Shown in pieces: positions 33,151 to 40,751 of a DNA stretch of 64,000 nucleotides. Made by a program: the position numbers and the translations under genes. The stretch spans positions 930,001 through 994,000 of the forward strand of contig OZ252012.1 of NCBI GenBank assembly GCA_965247395.1, written 5' to 3'. Source of the DNA: CAYRJD01 sp965247395. Lineage in GTDB: Bacteria; Actinomycetota; Acidimicrobiia; Acidimicrobiales; Poriferisodalaceae. Each line of letters opens with the position of its first letter. Positions within the stretch are counted from its first letter, which is position 1. A model generated the notes under the pieces. It had not been told where the DNA came from, ran no database searches, and saw only the letters and a list, made by a program, of their open reading frames with translations.

Positions 33151-34038
33151 CTAGTGGATCGATCCCTGTGCTTGGGTCAAGGTTGGGGCCGCATGCTTGG
33201 TGTGGTGGGTAATGATCTCGGCCACTATTGAGACTGCGGTTTCTTCCGGGGTGCGCCCGCCGATGTCTAGACCGATGGGGGCACGAATCCGCGCCAACTC
33301 TTCGTCGGTTACGCCTTCTTCTTTCAGGCGCTTAACTCGCTTCTTGTGTGTCTTACGCGATCCCATAGCACCGAGGTAGCCAACCCGAGTTGCTAGAGCG
33401 CCCACGATGGCGGGCACATCAAACTTGGCGTCGTGGGTGAGCACGCACACCGCATCACGAGAGCTCAGGTCTGCGCCAATGCGATCAAGCAGACGGTTAG
33501 GCCAGTCCACCACTATCTCATCGGCCGACGGAAATCGTTTTTTGGTAGCGAACACCTCGCGGGCGTCACACACGGTCACGCGATAGCCCAACAGTTTGGC
33601 CTGATCAGCCAGGGCGCGCGTGAAATCAACCGCGCCGAAAATGACCATGTGAGGTTTTCGGGCGTGGCATTCAACGAACACGCTGAGCTCGTCTTGACGG
33701 GCCTCGCCTTGCGGGCCGTAATGACGCACTTCGCTTAGTCCGGCGTCAAGCATTCCAAGGGCATCACGCGCCACTACGCGGGTCAGTTCTTCGTCGCCGA
33801 GGTCGCCGTAGATAGCGGATGTGTCTGTGCCTATCGCATTTGTGGCGGAAGGAGCCACTAGCAGCATGCGTTTGCCGATGACGCTCGCACCCTCTGAGTT
33901 TTTGGTCTCGGTGCTTTCGGTCTGCGGAGCGGCGTTGCCTATCTCGCGACTATCTGCGATAACGGTGACCAGCGACACTGGCACTTCGTTTTTACATGCG
34001 TCGCGGAACCGCTCATAAATCGATAGGTCCTCGCTCAT
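33151..34038 (-). CDS. XdhC/CoxF-type molybdenum hydroxylase maturation protein
   Basis: A 295-residue XdhC family protein. The C-terminal Rossmann domain is clear: HMVIFGAVDFTRALADQAKLLGY, VCDAREVFATKKRFP, VLTHDAKFDVPAI, YLGAMGSRKTHKKR and IRAPIGLDIGGRTPEE. Such proteins hold or sulphurate the molybdenum cofactor before insertion into CO or xanthine dehydrogenases. The frame stays open upstream to 34128, but that part overlaps the preceding XdhC gene in another frame; I start at ATG 34038 (MSEDLSIYERF). It follows that gene by 4 bases. Confidence 0.88.
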   Translation of the reverse strand: MSEDLSIYERFRDACKNEVPVSLVTVIADSREIGNAAPQTESTETKNSEGASVIGKRMLLVAPSATNAIGTDTSAIYGDLGDEELTRVVARDALGMLDAGLSEVRHYGPQGEARQDELSVFVECHARKPHMVIFGAVDFTRALADQAKLLGYRVTVCDAREVFATKKRFPSADEIVVDWPNRLLDRIGADLSSRDAVCVLTHDAKFDVPAIVGALATRVGYLGAMGSRKTHKKRVKRLKEEGVTDEELARIRAPIGLDIGGRTPEETAVSIVAEIITHHTKHAAPTLTQAQGSIH

Positions 34039-34042
34039 CGAA

Positions 34043-34360
34043 TCACCAGTTGAGTTCCTCAACAAAGATGTGAATCGTGCCGCCGCAGGTGAGTCCAACC
34101 GAAAAGGCTTCGTCGTCGCTGTAACCAAACGTTGTTACGCCAGGACCACGTTCGCCCGCCAGCAGCTGTAGGGCCTCGCCCACTACTGCGCCTTCGACGC
34201 AACCACCCGATACCGAGCCGGCTACCTCTCCGGCTTCATTGACTGCCATGGCTGCACCTGGGTCTCGTGGGCCGCTGCCATCCACATCGACAACACGTGC
34301 AACCGCTACTCGCTGGCCTTGAGTTCGCCAGCGGTCGATGTCGCCAAAGATTTCGTCCAC
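34043..34360 (-). CDS. Small XdhC/CoxI N-terminal-type protein
   Basis: A 105-residue stand-alone XdhC_CoxI domain: DIDRWRTQGQRVAVARVVDVDGSGPRDPGAAM and the signature GSVSGGCVEGAVVGEA are typical of the N-terminal half of XdhC. The GTG start (34360) has TAAACT 6 bases upstream, so it probably heads a transcript with the larger XdhC protein that begins 4 bases after its stop. The two may work as a pair, as the fused halves do in other bacteria. Confidence 0.85.
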   Translation of the reverse strand: MDEIFGDIDRWRTQGQRVAVARVVDVDGSGPRDPGAAMAVNEAGEVAGSVSGGCVEGAVVGEALQLLAGERGPGVTTFGYSDDEAFSVGLTCGGTIHIFVEELNW

Positions 34361-34366
34361 GCCTGA

Positions 34367-34372
34367 AGTTTA
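34367..34372 (-). promoter_or_regulatory. -10-like box TAAACT of the xdhC pair
   Basis: TAAACT 6 bases before GTG 34360 without a ribosome binding site. Confidence 0.45.
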
Positions 34373-34472
34373 GGGTGTGCACCAAATTTGCCTGCAAGGC
34401 GCGTGAACGTCTTTGCCTGTGAAGCGCTTGAGCGCTCATGTGCGATTTGTAGTTGCTGGCTGTGGTTACCGG

Positions 34473-35603
34473 CTAACGAGTTATTACCGCGGCCAGATTC
34501 TCAAGCGAGTCAAACGCGTGGCCTTCGATGAAGTCATCGGTATGTGGCAGCGCTGCGGCCATGCCACGCGCTAGCGGCGCATAGCCATCGGTGTGCTTCA
34601 GCGGATTTACCCAAATCAAACGATGCGTTACTCGATGCAGCCGCTTCATCTGCTCTTCTAGCTCACTGGGATCGCCACGGTCCCAGCCGTCCGAAACGAT
34701 CACCACTATTGCTCCGCGGCCATGACCGCGAATCCCCCAACGATCGTTGAACTCACGCAACGTTGCTCCCAGACGCGTACCACCCGACCAGTCGGCTACC
34801 GCACCAGAGGCGGCTTTTATGCTGGCGTCAGGGTCGCGTGAAGATAACTCGCGGGTAACACGCGTTAGCCGTGTACCAATCGTGAAGACCTCCACACGGG
34901 CATGCCAGAGAATCGCAGCGTGAGCAAATCGCACCAGCGCACGGCTGTAAGGCTCCATTGAGCCTGAAACGTCAAGCAACATCACCACTCGGCGTGGGCG
35001 ACGATCATTGGTTTGGAAATTCCACCGAATCGGCTCACCACCGGTAGCTAGCGCTTGTCTAATGGTGCGACGTAAGTCGGGTCGGCCAGAGCGTTTAGAC
35101 GAAACAACCTGACGCCGCGAGCGGCGCGTGGGAACGTTGAACCGCAAGCTCGGCATTAGTTCGTAAAGCTCGGTCAGCTCGGCGTCAGAGCAGGTTGCAA
35201 AGTCTTTGTGACGCAGTGTTTCGACCTCGCTGTAACGCACCCGCAAGGTGGGGCCTTCAATTTGTTCGGAGTCATCGGTGGCAACCGGAAGATCATCCTC
35301 TTCATCGGTGTCTGTCATCAAGGTCAGCGAAATAGGCGGTAGCTCCTGCTCTAGGGCGATGGTGTTTCGCTGCTCCCAAAACACTGCGAAGGCGCGGTCG
35401 TATATGTCAATGGCCGCGACGCTGCCAACGAGAGTGGAACGGCCTGCCCAATAAACGTCTTCGCGTGAATCGATTCCCAACAATCGCAATGCCTCGGTAA
35501 AAGCCATTACCCGTCGCAGTGCGACCACTAGGCCTGCACCTCGCAAGACCGAAGCGAATGCCGCGGCTAGCAGCTCAGGCTTGTTTGCGGTGACTGTCGG
35601 CAT
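34473..35603 (-). CDS. coxE: VWA domain protein, CoxE type
   Basis: A 376-residue protein with a C-terminal von Willebrand A domain. The MIDAS motif DxSxS is in VVMLLDVSGSMEPY, with SGGTRLGATL and IVIVSDGWDRGDP downstream. CoxE works with the MoxR ATPase CoxD, probably in building the copper-molybdenum-sulphur site of CO dehydrogenase. The N-terminal half is helical and contains PTRRSRRQVVSSKRSGRPDLRRT, typical of the family. It begins 48 bases after coxD on the same strand. Confidence 0.9.
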   Translation of the reverse strand: MPTVTANKPELLAAAFASVLRGAGLVVALRRVMAFTEALRLLGIDSREDVYWAGRSTLVGSVAAIDIYDRAFAVFWEQRNTIALEQELPPISLTLMTDTDEEDDLPVATDDSEQIEGPTLRVRYSEVETLRHKDFATCSDAELTELYELMPSLRFNVPTRRSRRQVVSSKRSGRPDLRRTIRQALATGGEPIRWNFQTNDRRPRRVVMLLDVSGSMEPYSRALVRFAHAAILWHARVEVFTIGTRLTRVTRELSSRDPDASIKAASGAVADWSGGTRLGATLREFNDRWGIRGHGRGAIVVIVSDGWDRGDPSELEEQMKRLHRVTHRLIWVNPLKHTDGYAPLARGMAAALPHTDDFIEGHAFDSLENLAAVITR

Positions 35604-35651
35604 CTTTCTGCGGTGCTTGCTGTGATGCAGTGCCGGTTTTAATAGCGGGCG

Positions 35652-36557
35652 CTATGCCTTGCCGACTGCCGCCAGGATTGCCTCTAATCCCCCGCTGGTG
35701 GCGCGTTGTTGGTCTTCGCGGTACTTCAGCACCGTGCCAAGTGTTGCTTGTATGGCGACCTCATCCAGCTTTGCTACACCGAGCTTGCCTAGAGCGGTAG
35801 CCCAGTCAATAGTTTCAGCCACGCCTGGCGACTTGTAGAGATGCAGATCGCGCATGGCCGCAACTGCGGCTGCGACCTGACGAGCAAGCGAGCCGTCGAC
35901 ATCTGGCAGCTTCAGCTTGAGAATTTCTACTTCTCGTTCCAAAGACGGATGTGACACCCAGTGGTACAGGCAGCGTCGTTTCAGAGCGTCGTGAACGTCG
36001 CGCGTGCGGTTGGAGGTGATTACAACGTGCGGTGGCTGTTTGGTAGAAATCGTTCCCAATTCGGGCACTGTTACCTTGAAGTCGGACAGCACCTCTAGCA
36101 GGAACGCCTCGAACTCATCGTCGGCACGGTCAACCTCGTCAATAAGCAGCACGGCGGGCACATCTGAGTCGTTATCTAAGGCTTGCAACAGTGGTCGCTT
36201 TATAAGAAAACGCTCCGAATAGAGCTCATCTTCCAACGTTTCGGCGTTGCCAGTCGCCTTACCTGTCGCTTCGGCGGTGCGCAAGTGGAGCAGCTGGCGT
36301 GTGTAATCCCACTCGTAAAGCGACTGGGTGGAGTCAATGCCCTCGTAGCACTGCAGCCGAATGAACTGGCCGCCCGTCCAAGCCGACAACACCTTGGCTA
36401 GCTCGGTTTTGCCTACCCCTGCGTCGCCCTCTAAGAAAAGCGGGCGAGACATCGTCATCGAGAGATAGACAACGGTGGCAAGGCCTTCGTCAGGTAGATA
36501 GCCGTGTTCCGTAAGTGACTCAGATACCGAACTTGGCGATGATGGAGCGCAAAACAT
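35652..36557 (-). CDS. coxD: MoxR-type AAA ATPase, CoxD
   Basis: A 301-residue MoxR family ATPase. Walker A is EGDAGVGKTELAKVL, Walker B VLLIDEVDRADDEFEAF, and sensor segments ITSNRTRDVHDALKRRC follow. CoxD is thought to remodel the CO dehydrogenase active site together with the VWA protein CoxE. The open frame runs on upstream to 36863, but that part is antisense to the SDR gene at 36637 and has no ATPase similarity. I chose ATG 36557 (MFCAPSSPSS), which has TACCCT 8 bases upstream. Confidence 0.91.
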   Translation of the reverse strand: MFCAPSSPSSVSESLTEHGYLPDEGLATVVYLSMTMSRPLFLEGDAGVGKTELAKVLSAWTGGQFIRLQCYEGIDSTQSLYEWDYTRQLLHLRTAEATGKATGNAETLEDELYSERFLIKRPLLQALDNDSDVPAVLLIDEVDRADDEFEAFLLEVLSDFKVTVPELGTISTKQPPHVVITSNRTRDVHDALKRRCLYHWVSHPSLEREVEILKLKLPDVDGSLARQVAAAVAAMRDLHLYKSPGVAETIDWATALGKLGVAKLDEVAIQATLGTVLKYREDQQRATSGGLEAILAAVGKA

Positions 36558-36565
36558 CCGTGGCA

Positions 36566-36571
36566 AGGGTA
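36566..36571 (-). promoter_or_regulatory. -10-like box TACCCT of coxD
   Basis: TACCCT 8 bases before ATG 36557. It supports starting coxD here rather than 306 bases upstream. Confidence 0.45.
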
Positions 36572-36636
36572 TTGGCTGGCCGTTACTGACTACGTTATGG
36601 CTGGGCAGATCAGCTGGGCAGATCAAGGGAGCGACA

Positions 36637-37383
36637 ATGGATCTTGGAATTGCAGGACGTAAGGCCGCAGTAGCGGCTGGTACAGCAGGGTTAGGACTTG
36701 GAACCGCCAAGGCACTTGCGGCCGAAGGAGTAGAGGTGGCTATCTGCGGGCGAGACACTGATCGGCTGGCTGAGGCAGCCGCACAAATTGGCGGCAACAC
36801 GGTGACTATTGAGGCCGATCTGTCTGACCCAGCCGATGGTAGGAAATTTGTTGAACAGGCCATTGCAGAGCTAGGTCAGATTGACATTTTGGTTACCAAT
36901 GCCGGTGGGCCACCACCAGGAACTTTTGCCGACACCGAGTTAGAAGCGTTTCAGGCGGCCTTTGACATGAACTGCAAAGCCATGATTGAAATGTGTCGCA
37001 CCGCAATTCCATCGATGCGTGAGCGAGGGTGGGGTCGGGTGTGCGCCATCACCAGCATGGGTGTGAAGCAACCGATTCCGTTTCTTATTGCAAGCTCGGT
37101 GGCGCGCGCTGGTCTAACCAGTTTCTTAAAGATCACCGCTCGTGAAATAGCGAGCGACGGGGTAACCGTGAACTCGGCACAGCCCGGTACTCACTGGACC
37201 GCCCGCGTGGCAAAGATTGCGGCTAGCCCTGAGGAGGCAGCCGCCGCAATACCCGCTCAAATCACAGGCGACTCAGATGACTTTGGAGCGGCCGTTGCAT
37301 TTTTGTGCTCGCAGCAAGCCAAGTTCATCACCGGAACCGGGTTGCTAATTGATGGTGGCAGCACCGTCGGCTTGCTGGATTAG
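36637..37383 (+). CDS. SDR family protein with atypical active site
   Basis: A 248-residue short-chain dehydrogenase-like protein with AGTAGLGLG cofactor motif near residue 16, a clear NAGGPPPG segment and the ending TGTGLLIDGGS. The usual YxxxK is missing: the aligned region reads LIASSVARAGL, similar to the SDR subgroup with LSNSxRxG in this place. GGGAG upstream of ATG 36637 is a ribosome binding site. It is the only forward gene inside the cox-type module, divergent from coxD. Its 3' end is tandemly duplicated. Function is unknown; it may still be an oxidoreductase using a different proton relay. Confidence 0.8.
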   Translation: MDLGIAGRKAAVAAGTAGLGLGTAKALAAEGVEVAICGRDTDRLAEAAAQIGGNTVTIEADLSDPADGRKFVEQAIAELGQIDILVTNAGGPPPGTFADTELEAFQAAFDMNCKAMIEMCRTAIPSMRERGWGRVCAITSMGVKQPIPFLIASSVARAGLTSFLKITAREIASDGVTVNSAQPGTHWTARVAKIAASPEEAAAAIPAQITGDSDDFGAAVAFLCSQQAKFITGTGLLIDGGSTVGLLD

Positions 37384-37416
37384 CAACACCGTCGGCTTGC
37401 TGGATTAGCAACACCG
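37357..37416 (+). repeat. 25-base tandem repeat across the SDR stop codon
   Basis: 37357-37381 and 37382-37406 match at 23 of 25 positions, with a 10-base third unit to 37416. TAG at 37381-37383 spans the first junction. Confidence 0.9.
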
Positions 37417-37438
37417 CAGTCCAGGTGAACCAAGTGGA

Positions 37439-38266
37439 CTAGCTCAGTCCCGCTCCCTCAAGCGCTCGCTTAGTCAATACGCGTGCCAGATGATGGCGGT
37501 ATTCGGGCGAGGCGTTTAGGTCTGTAGGCGCTTCGGTGCCGTCGGCCGCTTGCTCGGCAGCCTCGCTGGCAGACGACCCACCCGATAGTGCGGCCTCAAC
37601 CGCACTGGCTCGTAGCGGAGTCTCCCCCATGTTGACAAGGGACACATGCGCTGCGCCGTTCATCTGCACCGCACATGCTCCAACGATCGCCCAGTCCTGA
37701 GCTCGCCGGTTGAACTTTTGATAGTTCCAGCCAGCGCCGCCGATCTTGGGTACGCGCACTTCGGTCAGCAGCTCGTCGGGCTCCAGGGCAGATTCAAAGA
37801 AACCTGTAAAGAAATCCGTAGCGGCGACCTCTCGAGTGCCGTTCGGCCCTTGCATCACCAGCGTGGCGTCGAGCGCCAGGATCGCGGCTGGCAGGTCCGA
37901 GGCGGGGTCGGCATGGGCGAGTGACCCACCCAAAGTGCCACGGTGACGCACCTGCGGGTCACCAACCTCACCAGCCACATGAGCTAGCAGGCCGCATTGT
38001 TTAGCTAACACATCGCTGGTCTCTACCTCGCGGTGAGTCGATAGTGCACCGATGGCTATGTGGTCGTCGGCTTCGTTGATGTATCGAAGGTCATCTACGC
38101 GACCGACATCAATCAATACGCCCGGAACGGCCAATCGCAGTCGCATCATCGGGATCAACGAATGCCCACCAGCCAACAACTTGGCATCGTCGCCGTGCTC
38201 AACAAGTGAAGCAACGGCTTCGTCTGCGGAGCTAACTCGTTTGTAATCAAATGCTGCAGGAATCAT
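37439..38266 (-). CDS. coxM: CO dehydrogenase / xanthine dehydrogenase FAD-binding subunit
   Basis: A 275-residue flavoprotein subunit of a molybdenum hydroxylase. FAD contacts are visible in LLAGGHSLIPMMRLRLAVP near residues 30-50 and GTLGGSLAHADPASDLPA near 110-127, typical of CoxM. It receives electrons from the [2Fe-2S] subunit encoded just upstream. ATG 38266 follows a GAGAGAGAA stretch that can serve as ribosome binding site. The partner large subunit (CoxL) is not in the window. The C-terminal part has a Gly/Ser/Ala-rich stretch (ALSGGSSASEAAEQAADGTE). Confidence 0.9.
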   Translation of the reverse strand: MIPAAFDYKRVSSADEAVASLVEHGDDAKLLAGGHSLIPMMRLRLAVPGVLIDVGRVDDLRYINEADDHIAIGALSTHREVETSDVLAKQCGLLAHVAGEVGDPQVRHRGTLGGSLAHADPASDLPAAILALDATLVMQGPNGTREVAATDFFTGFFESALEPDELLTEVRVPKIGGAGWNYQKFNRRAQDWAIVGACAVQMNGAAHVSLVNMGETPLRASAVEAALSGGSSASEAAEQAADGTEAPTDLNASPEYRHHLARVLTKRALEGAGLS

Positions 38267-38329
38267 GCTTGTTCTCTCTCTGTATTAACTATCTCTGTGT
38301 TTTTTAATTTGCTGGGTTTGTCTGTTAGG

Positions 38330-38797
38330 TCAGTCGACCTTGGCACCGCTAGCAGCCAGCACGGACTTGACGATGTTGTGATAACCGGTGCAGCGGCAAA
38401 GGTTGCCCTCCAGCCCTATCCGCACCTCTTGCTCAGACGGCTTCGGATTTTCTTTTAGCAACGAAACCGCTGCCATCACCATGCCCGGTGTGCAATAGCC
38501 GCACTGCAGCCCGTGGTTCTGCCGAAATGCCTCTTGCATCGGGTGTAGTTCGTCAGCAGATGGCGCCAAGCCTTCAATGGTGAGAATGTCTTGCCCGTCT
38601 GCTTGGGCGGCCAGCATCGTGCAGGATTTCACTGACTCACCATTGACGTGAACCGTGCACGCCCCACAAGAGGAGGTGTCGCAGCCAACGTTTGTGCCAG
38701 TAAGGCGCAGTTGGTCTCGCAGGTAATACACCAACAGAGTGCGCGGCTCTACCTCGTTGGTATGCGACTCCCCATTAACGGTGACACTGATCTCCAC
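38330..38797 (-). CDS. coxS: CO dehydrogenase / xanthine dehydrogenase iron-sulphur subunit
   Basis: A 155-residue protein with two [2Fe-2S] sites. The plant-type ferredoxin loop is GCDTSSCGACTVHVNG, and the second, C-terminal site is CGYCTPGM with LEGNLCRCTGYHNI. It passes electrons from the molybdenum centre to FAD. I chose GTG 38797 (then EISVTVNG), with GAAGGG 7 bases upstream; the TTG at 38812 would start before that site. It precedes coxM by 63 bases. A 20-base palindrome lies 31 bases upstream of the start. Confidence 0.92.
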   Translation of the reverse strand: MEISVTVNGESHTNEVEPRTLLVYYLRDQLRLTGTNVGCDTSSCGACTVHVNGESVKSCTMLAAQADGQDILTIEGLAPSADELHPMQEAFRQNHGLQCGYCTPGMVMAAVSLLKENPKPSEQEVRIGLEGNLCRCTGYHNIVKSVLAASGAKVD

Positions 38798-38828
38798 GAT
38801 GATCCCTTCCAATCACTTACTTTGCTCT

Positions 38829-38848
38829 TGCGTGCTTGCAAGCACGCA
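38829..38848. promoter_or_regulatory. 20-base perfect palindrome upstream of coxS
   Basis: TGCGTGCTTGCAAGCACGCA is self-complementary over its whole length, 31 to 51 bases before the coxS start. There is no T-run, so a terminator for ftsB is less likely than an operator for coxS-coxM. No regulator gene is adjacent. Confidence 0.5.
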
Positions 38849-38925
38849 CATTCTGCCCTATTCACACTAAGTGCGCAGAATTTCGCGCCAAGCTAGCTAA
38901 CGCAAGCGGCAGTGCGCGATGTCGC

Positions 38926-38991
38926 AGCGCGCAGCGTGCGGAGTCATAGCGCGCAGCGCTCGATGTCACAGGTGTGGCTCAGGTGTGGCTC
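38926..38991. repeat. Degenerate ~22-base repeats and an 11-base duplication across the ftsB stop
   Basis: AGGTGTGGCTC occurs at 38970-38980 and 38981-38991; the reverse-strand stop of ftsB (38990-38992) lies at its edge. Next to it (38926-38969) GCGCAGCG-rich units recur with about a 22-base period. Apart from this and the palindrome I see nothing in the coxS-ftsB gap. Confidence 0.65.
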
Positions 38992-39415
38992 AGCCCGCTC
39001 CGAGCAGATGCTTGACGCCAACCAGCGGCCAGTTGTCGGGCAATCTCAAGCTGTCGGTTGGGTCGACATTTAGCTGATAGAGCGTGTCACCTGAGCGCAC
39101 CAGAGAGAGCCTTTCACGTGCGCTGCGCTCCACAGCGGTGGGGCTTTGGGCTTGTTCTATTTGCTTTGTGAGGTAACTGGTTTCTTCGCGTAGCTGCACC
39201 AAAACTCGTTCGGTTTCTTCTATCAGGTTGCGTTGCTCTAGGTATTGCCTGGTCGGGAACACGAACACGGTCAGCAGCGTTATGCCGCCCGCAACCGCAA
39301 TCACTAGAGCGAACATGAACAAAGCGGTGAGGCGACGGTGCTTGCCAGAACGGTGCTTGCGAGCCTTGGTAGCAGTGCCAGTACCACCTGCGGCGTATGA
39401 AGCTGTCGTGCTCAC
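38990..39415 (-). CDS. ftsB: Septum formation initiator FtsB/DivIC family protein
   Basis: A 141-residue bitopic division protein. A basic N-terminus (KARKHRSGKHRR) precedes one membrane helix (about 30-52, LTALFMFALVIAVAGGITLL), then a coiled coil (YLEQRNLIEETERVLVQLREETSYLTKQIEQ) and a RSARERLSLVRSGDTLYQL segment typical of FtsB. It bridges FtsL and FtsQ at the septum. The GTG start overlaps the eno stop by 4 bases (GTGA). In relatives DUF501 and ppx follow directly; here a cox-type module intervenes. Confidence 0.9.
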   Translation of the reverse strand: MSTTASYAAGGTGTATKARKHRSGKHRRLTALFMFALVIAVAGGITLLTVFVFPTRQYLEQRNLIEETERVLVQLREETSYLTKQIEQAQSPTAVERSARERLSLVRSGDTLYQLNVDPTDSLRLPDNWPLVGVKHLLGAG

Positions 39416-40710
39416 TTGGTTTGGGCACTGGTCGCAGCCAGGGCGGCACCACCTAGGTAGCGGGCGTTGTCGCCTAGCTCGGCTTCGATGCGCAACAGCT
39501 GGTTGTACTTCGCAACACGATCCGACCTGGCTGGGGCGCCTGTCTTGATCTGACCACAGTTAGTCGCCACCGCTAGGTCAGCGATGGTTACGTCTTCGGT
39601 TTCACCAGACCGATGCGACATGACCGCCGTGTAAGCGTGACTAGTTGCCAGGTCAACGGTGTCAAGCGTCTCGGTAAGCGTGCCTATCTGATTCACCTTT
39701 ACCAAGATGGAGTTCGCTACACCGGTGTCTATGCCGTGCATAAGCCGACTACTAGCGGTAACAAAAAGATCGTCGCCAACAAGCTGAACGCGATCGCCAA
39801 GGCGTTTTGTTAGCGCCGCCCAACCGTCCCAGTCGTCTTCGGCCATTCCGTCTTCAATCGAGCAAAGCGGATAGCGCTGGCACAGATCGGCCTGATACTC
39901 GGCAAACTCAATCGCAGACAGCGACCTGTTTTCGCCAGCCAGGTTGTAAACGCCGTCGGCGTAAAACTCCGTTGAAGCGACATCCAGCGCAAGTGCGATG
40001 TCTTCACCGGGTGTGAATCCGGCTTTAGCTATTGCTTCGGTTAGCAGCGCCAAGGCGGCCTCGTTGGAGTCAAGATTTGGTGCGAAGCCGCCCTCGTCAC
40101 CTACTGCCACCGACAGTCCACGCTCGGCTAGTACCCCTGCCAGCACGTGATAGGTCTCCACTCCCCAACGCAACGCCTCACTGAACGAAGCCGCACCGAC
40201 CGGCATCAGCATGAACTCTTGTATGTCGAGGTTGTTATCTGCGTGAGCTCCCCCGTTTATGACGTTCAGCATCGGGGTCGGTAAGACATGCGCATTGGCG
40301 CCGCCGACGTAGCGATAAAGCGGCACGTTTGTGTGAGCAGCGCCAGCGTGAGCTGCAGCTAGCGAAACCGCCAGCATTGCGTTTGCGCCTAAGCGGTGTT
40401 TGTCGTGCGTTGCGTCCAGGTCGATCAAGGTGCGATCAACCAGTCGTTGATCTTGCGCATCCATGCCAACCAGGCATTGATTGATCTCGCCGGCGATATT
40501 GGTTACGGCGTTGAGTACGCCCTTGCCATGAAATCTTTCACCGCCGTCGCGTAGTTCCACGGCCTCGTGAACACCGGTAGAAGCTCCGGAAGGCACGATC
40601 GCGCGCCCGGTTGCGCCGGAAGCCAGAACTATTTCGGCCTCCACAGTCGGGTTGCCGCGAGAGTCAAGCACTTCACGTCCGCAAACGCGCTCTATCCGAC
40701 TTGAAATCAC
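39412..40710 (-). CDS. eno: Enolase
   Basis: The glycolytic enzyme that interconverts 2-phosphoglycerate and phosphoenolpyruvate. At 432 residues it has the normal length and motifs: VLDSRGNPTVE, GASTGVHEAVELRDG, NVINGGAHADNNLDIQEFM, GDEGGFAPN, SIEDGMAEDDW, VGDDLFVT and MSHRSGETED, with the catalytic Lys in NSILVKVNQIGT. GTG 40710 has TACTCT 8 bases upstream and no ribosome binding site. It is coupled to ftsB by a 4-base overlap. Confidence 0.98.
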   Translation of the reverse strand: MISSRIERVCGREVLDSRGNPTVEAEIVLASGATGRAIVPSGASTGVHEAVELRDGGERFHGKGVLNAVTNIAGEINQCLVGMDAQDQRLVDRTLIDLDATHDKHRLGANAMLAVSLAAAHAGAAHTNVPLYRYVGGANAHVLPTPMLNVINGGAHADNNLDIQEFMLMPVGAASFSEALRWGVETYHVLAGVLAERGLSVAVGDEGGFAPNLDSNEAALALLTEAIAKAGFTPGEDIALALDVASTEFYADGVYNLAGENRSLSAIEFAEYQADLCQRYPLCSIEDGMAEDDWDGWAALTKRLGDRVQLVGDDLFVTASSRLMHGIDTGVANSILVKVNQIGTLTETLDTVDLATSHAYTAVMSHRSGETEDVTIADLAVATNCGQIKTGAPARSDRVAKYNQLLRIEAELGDNARYLGGAALAATSAQTK

Positions 40711-40718
40711 ATCGCCTG

Positions 40719-40724
40719 AGAGTA
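40719..40724 (-). promoter_or_regulatory. -10-like box TACTCT of eno
   Basis: TACTCT 8 bases before GTG 40710, within GGTACTCTC, the same nonamer as before ftsK. Confidence 0.5.
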
Positions 40725-40751
40725 CCGATACCGGCCTGTCAGGTCTAGCGG

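Noticed and set aside
36558..36863. N-terminal extension of the coxD reading frame (about 100 residues)
   Set aside because: It is antisense to the SDR gene at 36637, is rich in Ala/Pro/Ser without family similarity, and a TACCCT box with ATG at 36557 gives a normal MoxR start.
30435..38797. Integrated mobile element carrying the cox-type genes
   Set aside because: No integrase, transposase, terminal inverted repeats or tRNA-derived direct repeats are visible at either end.
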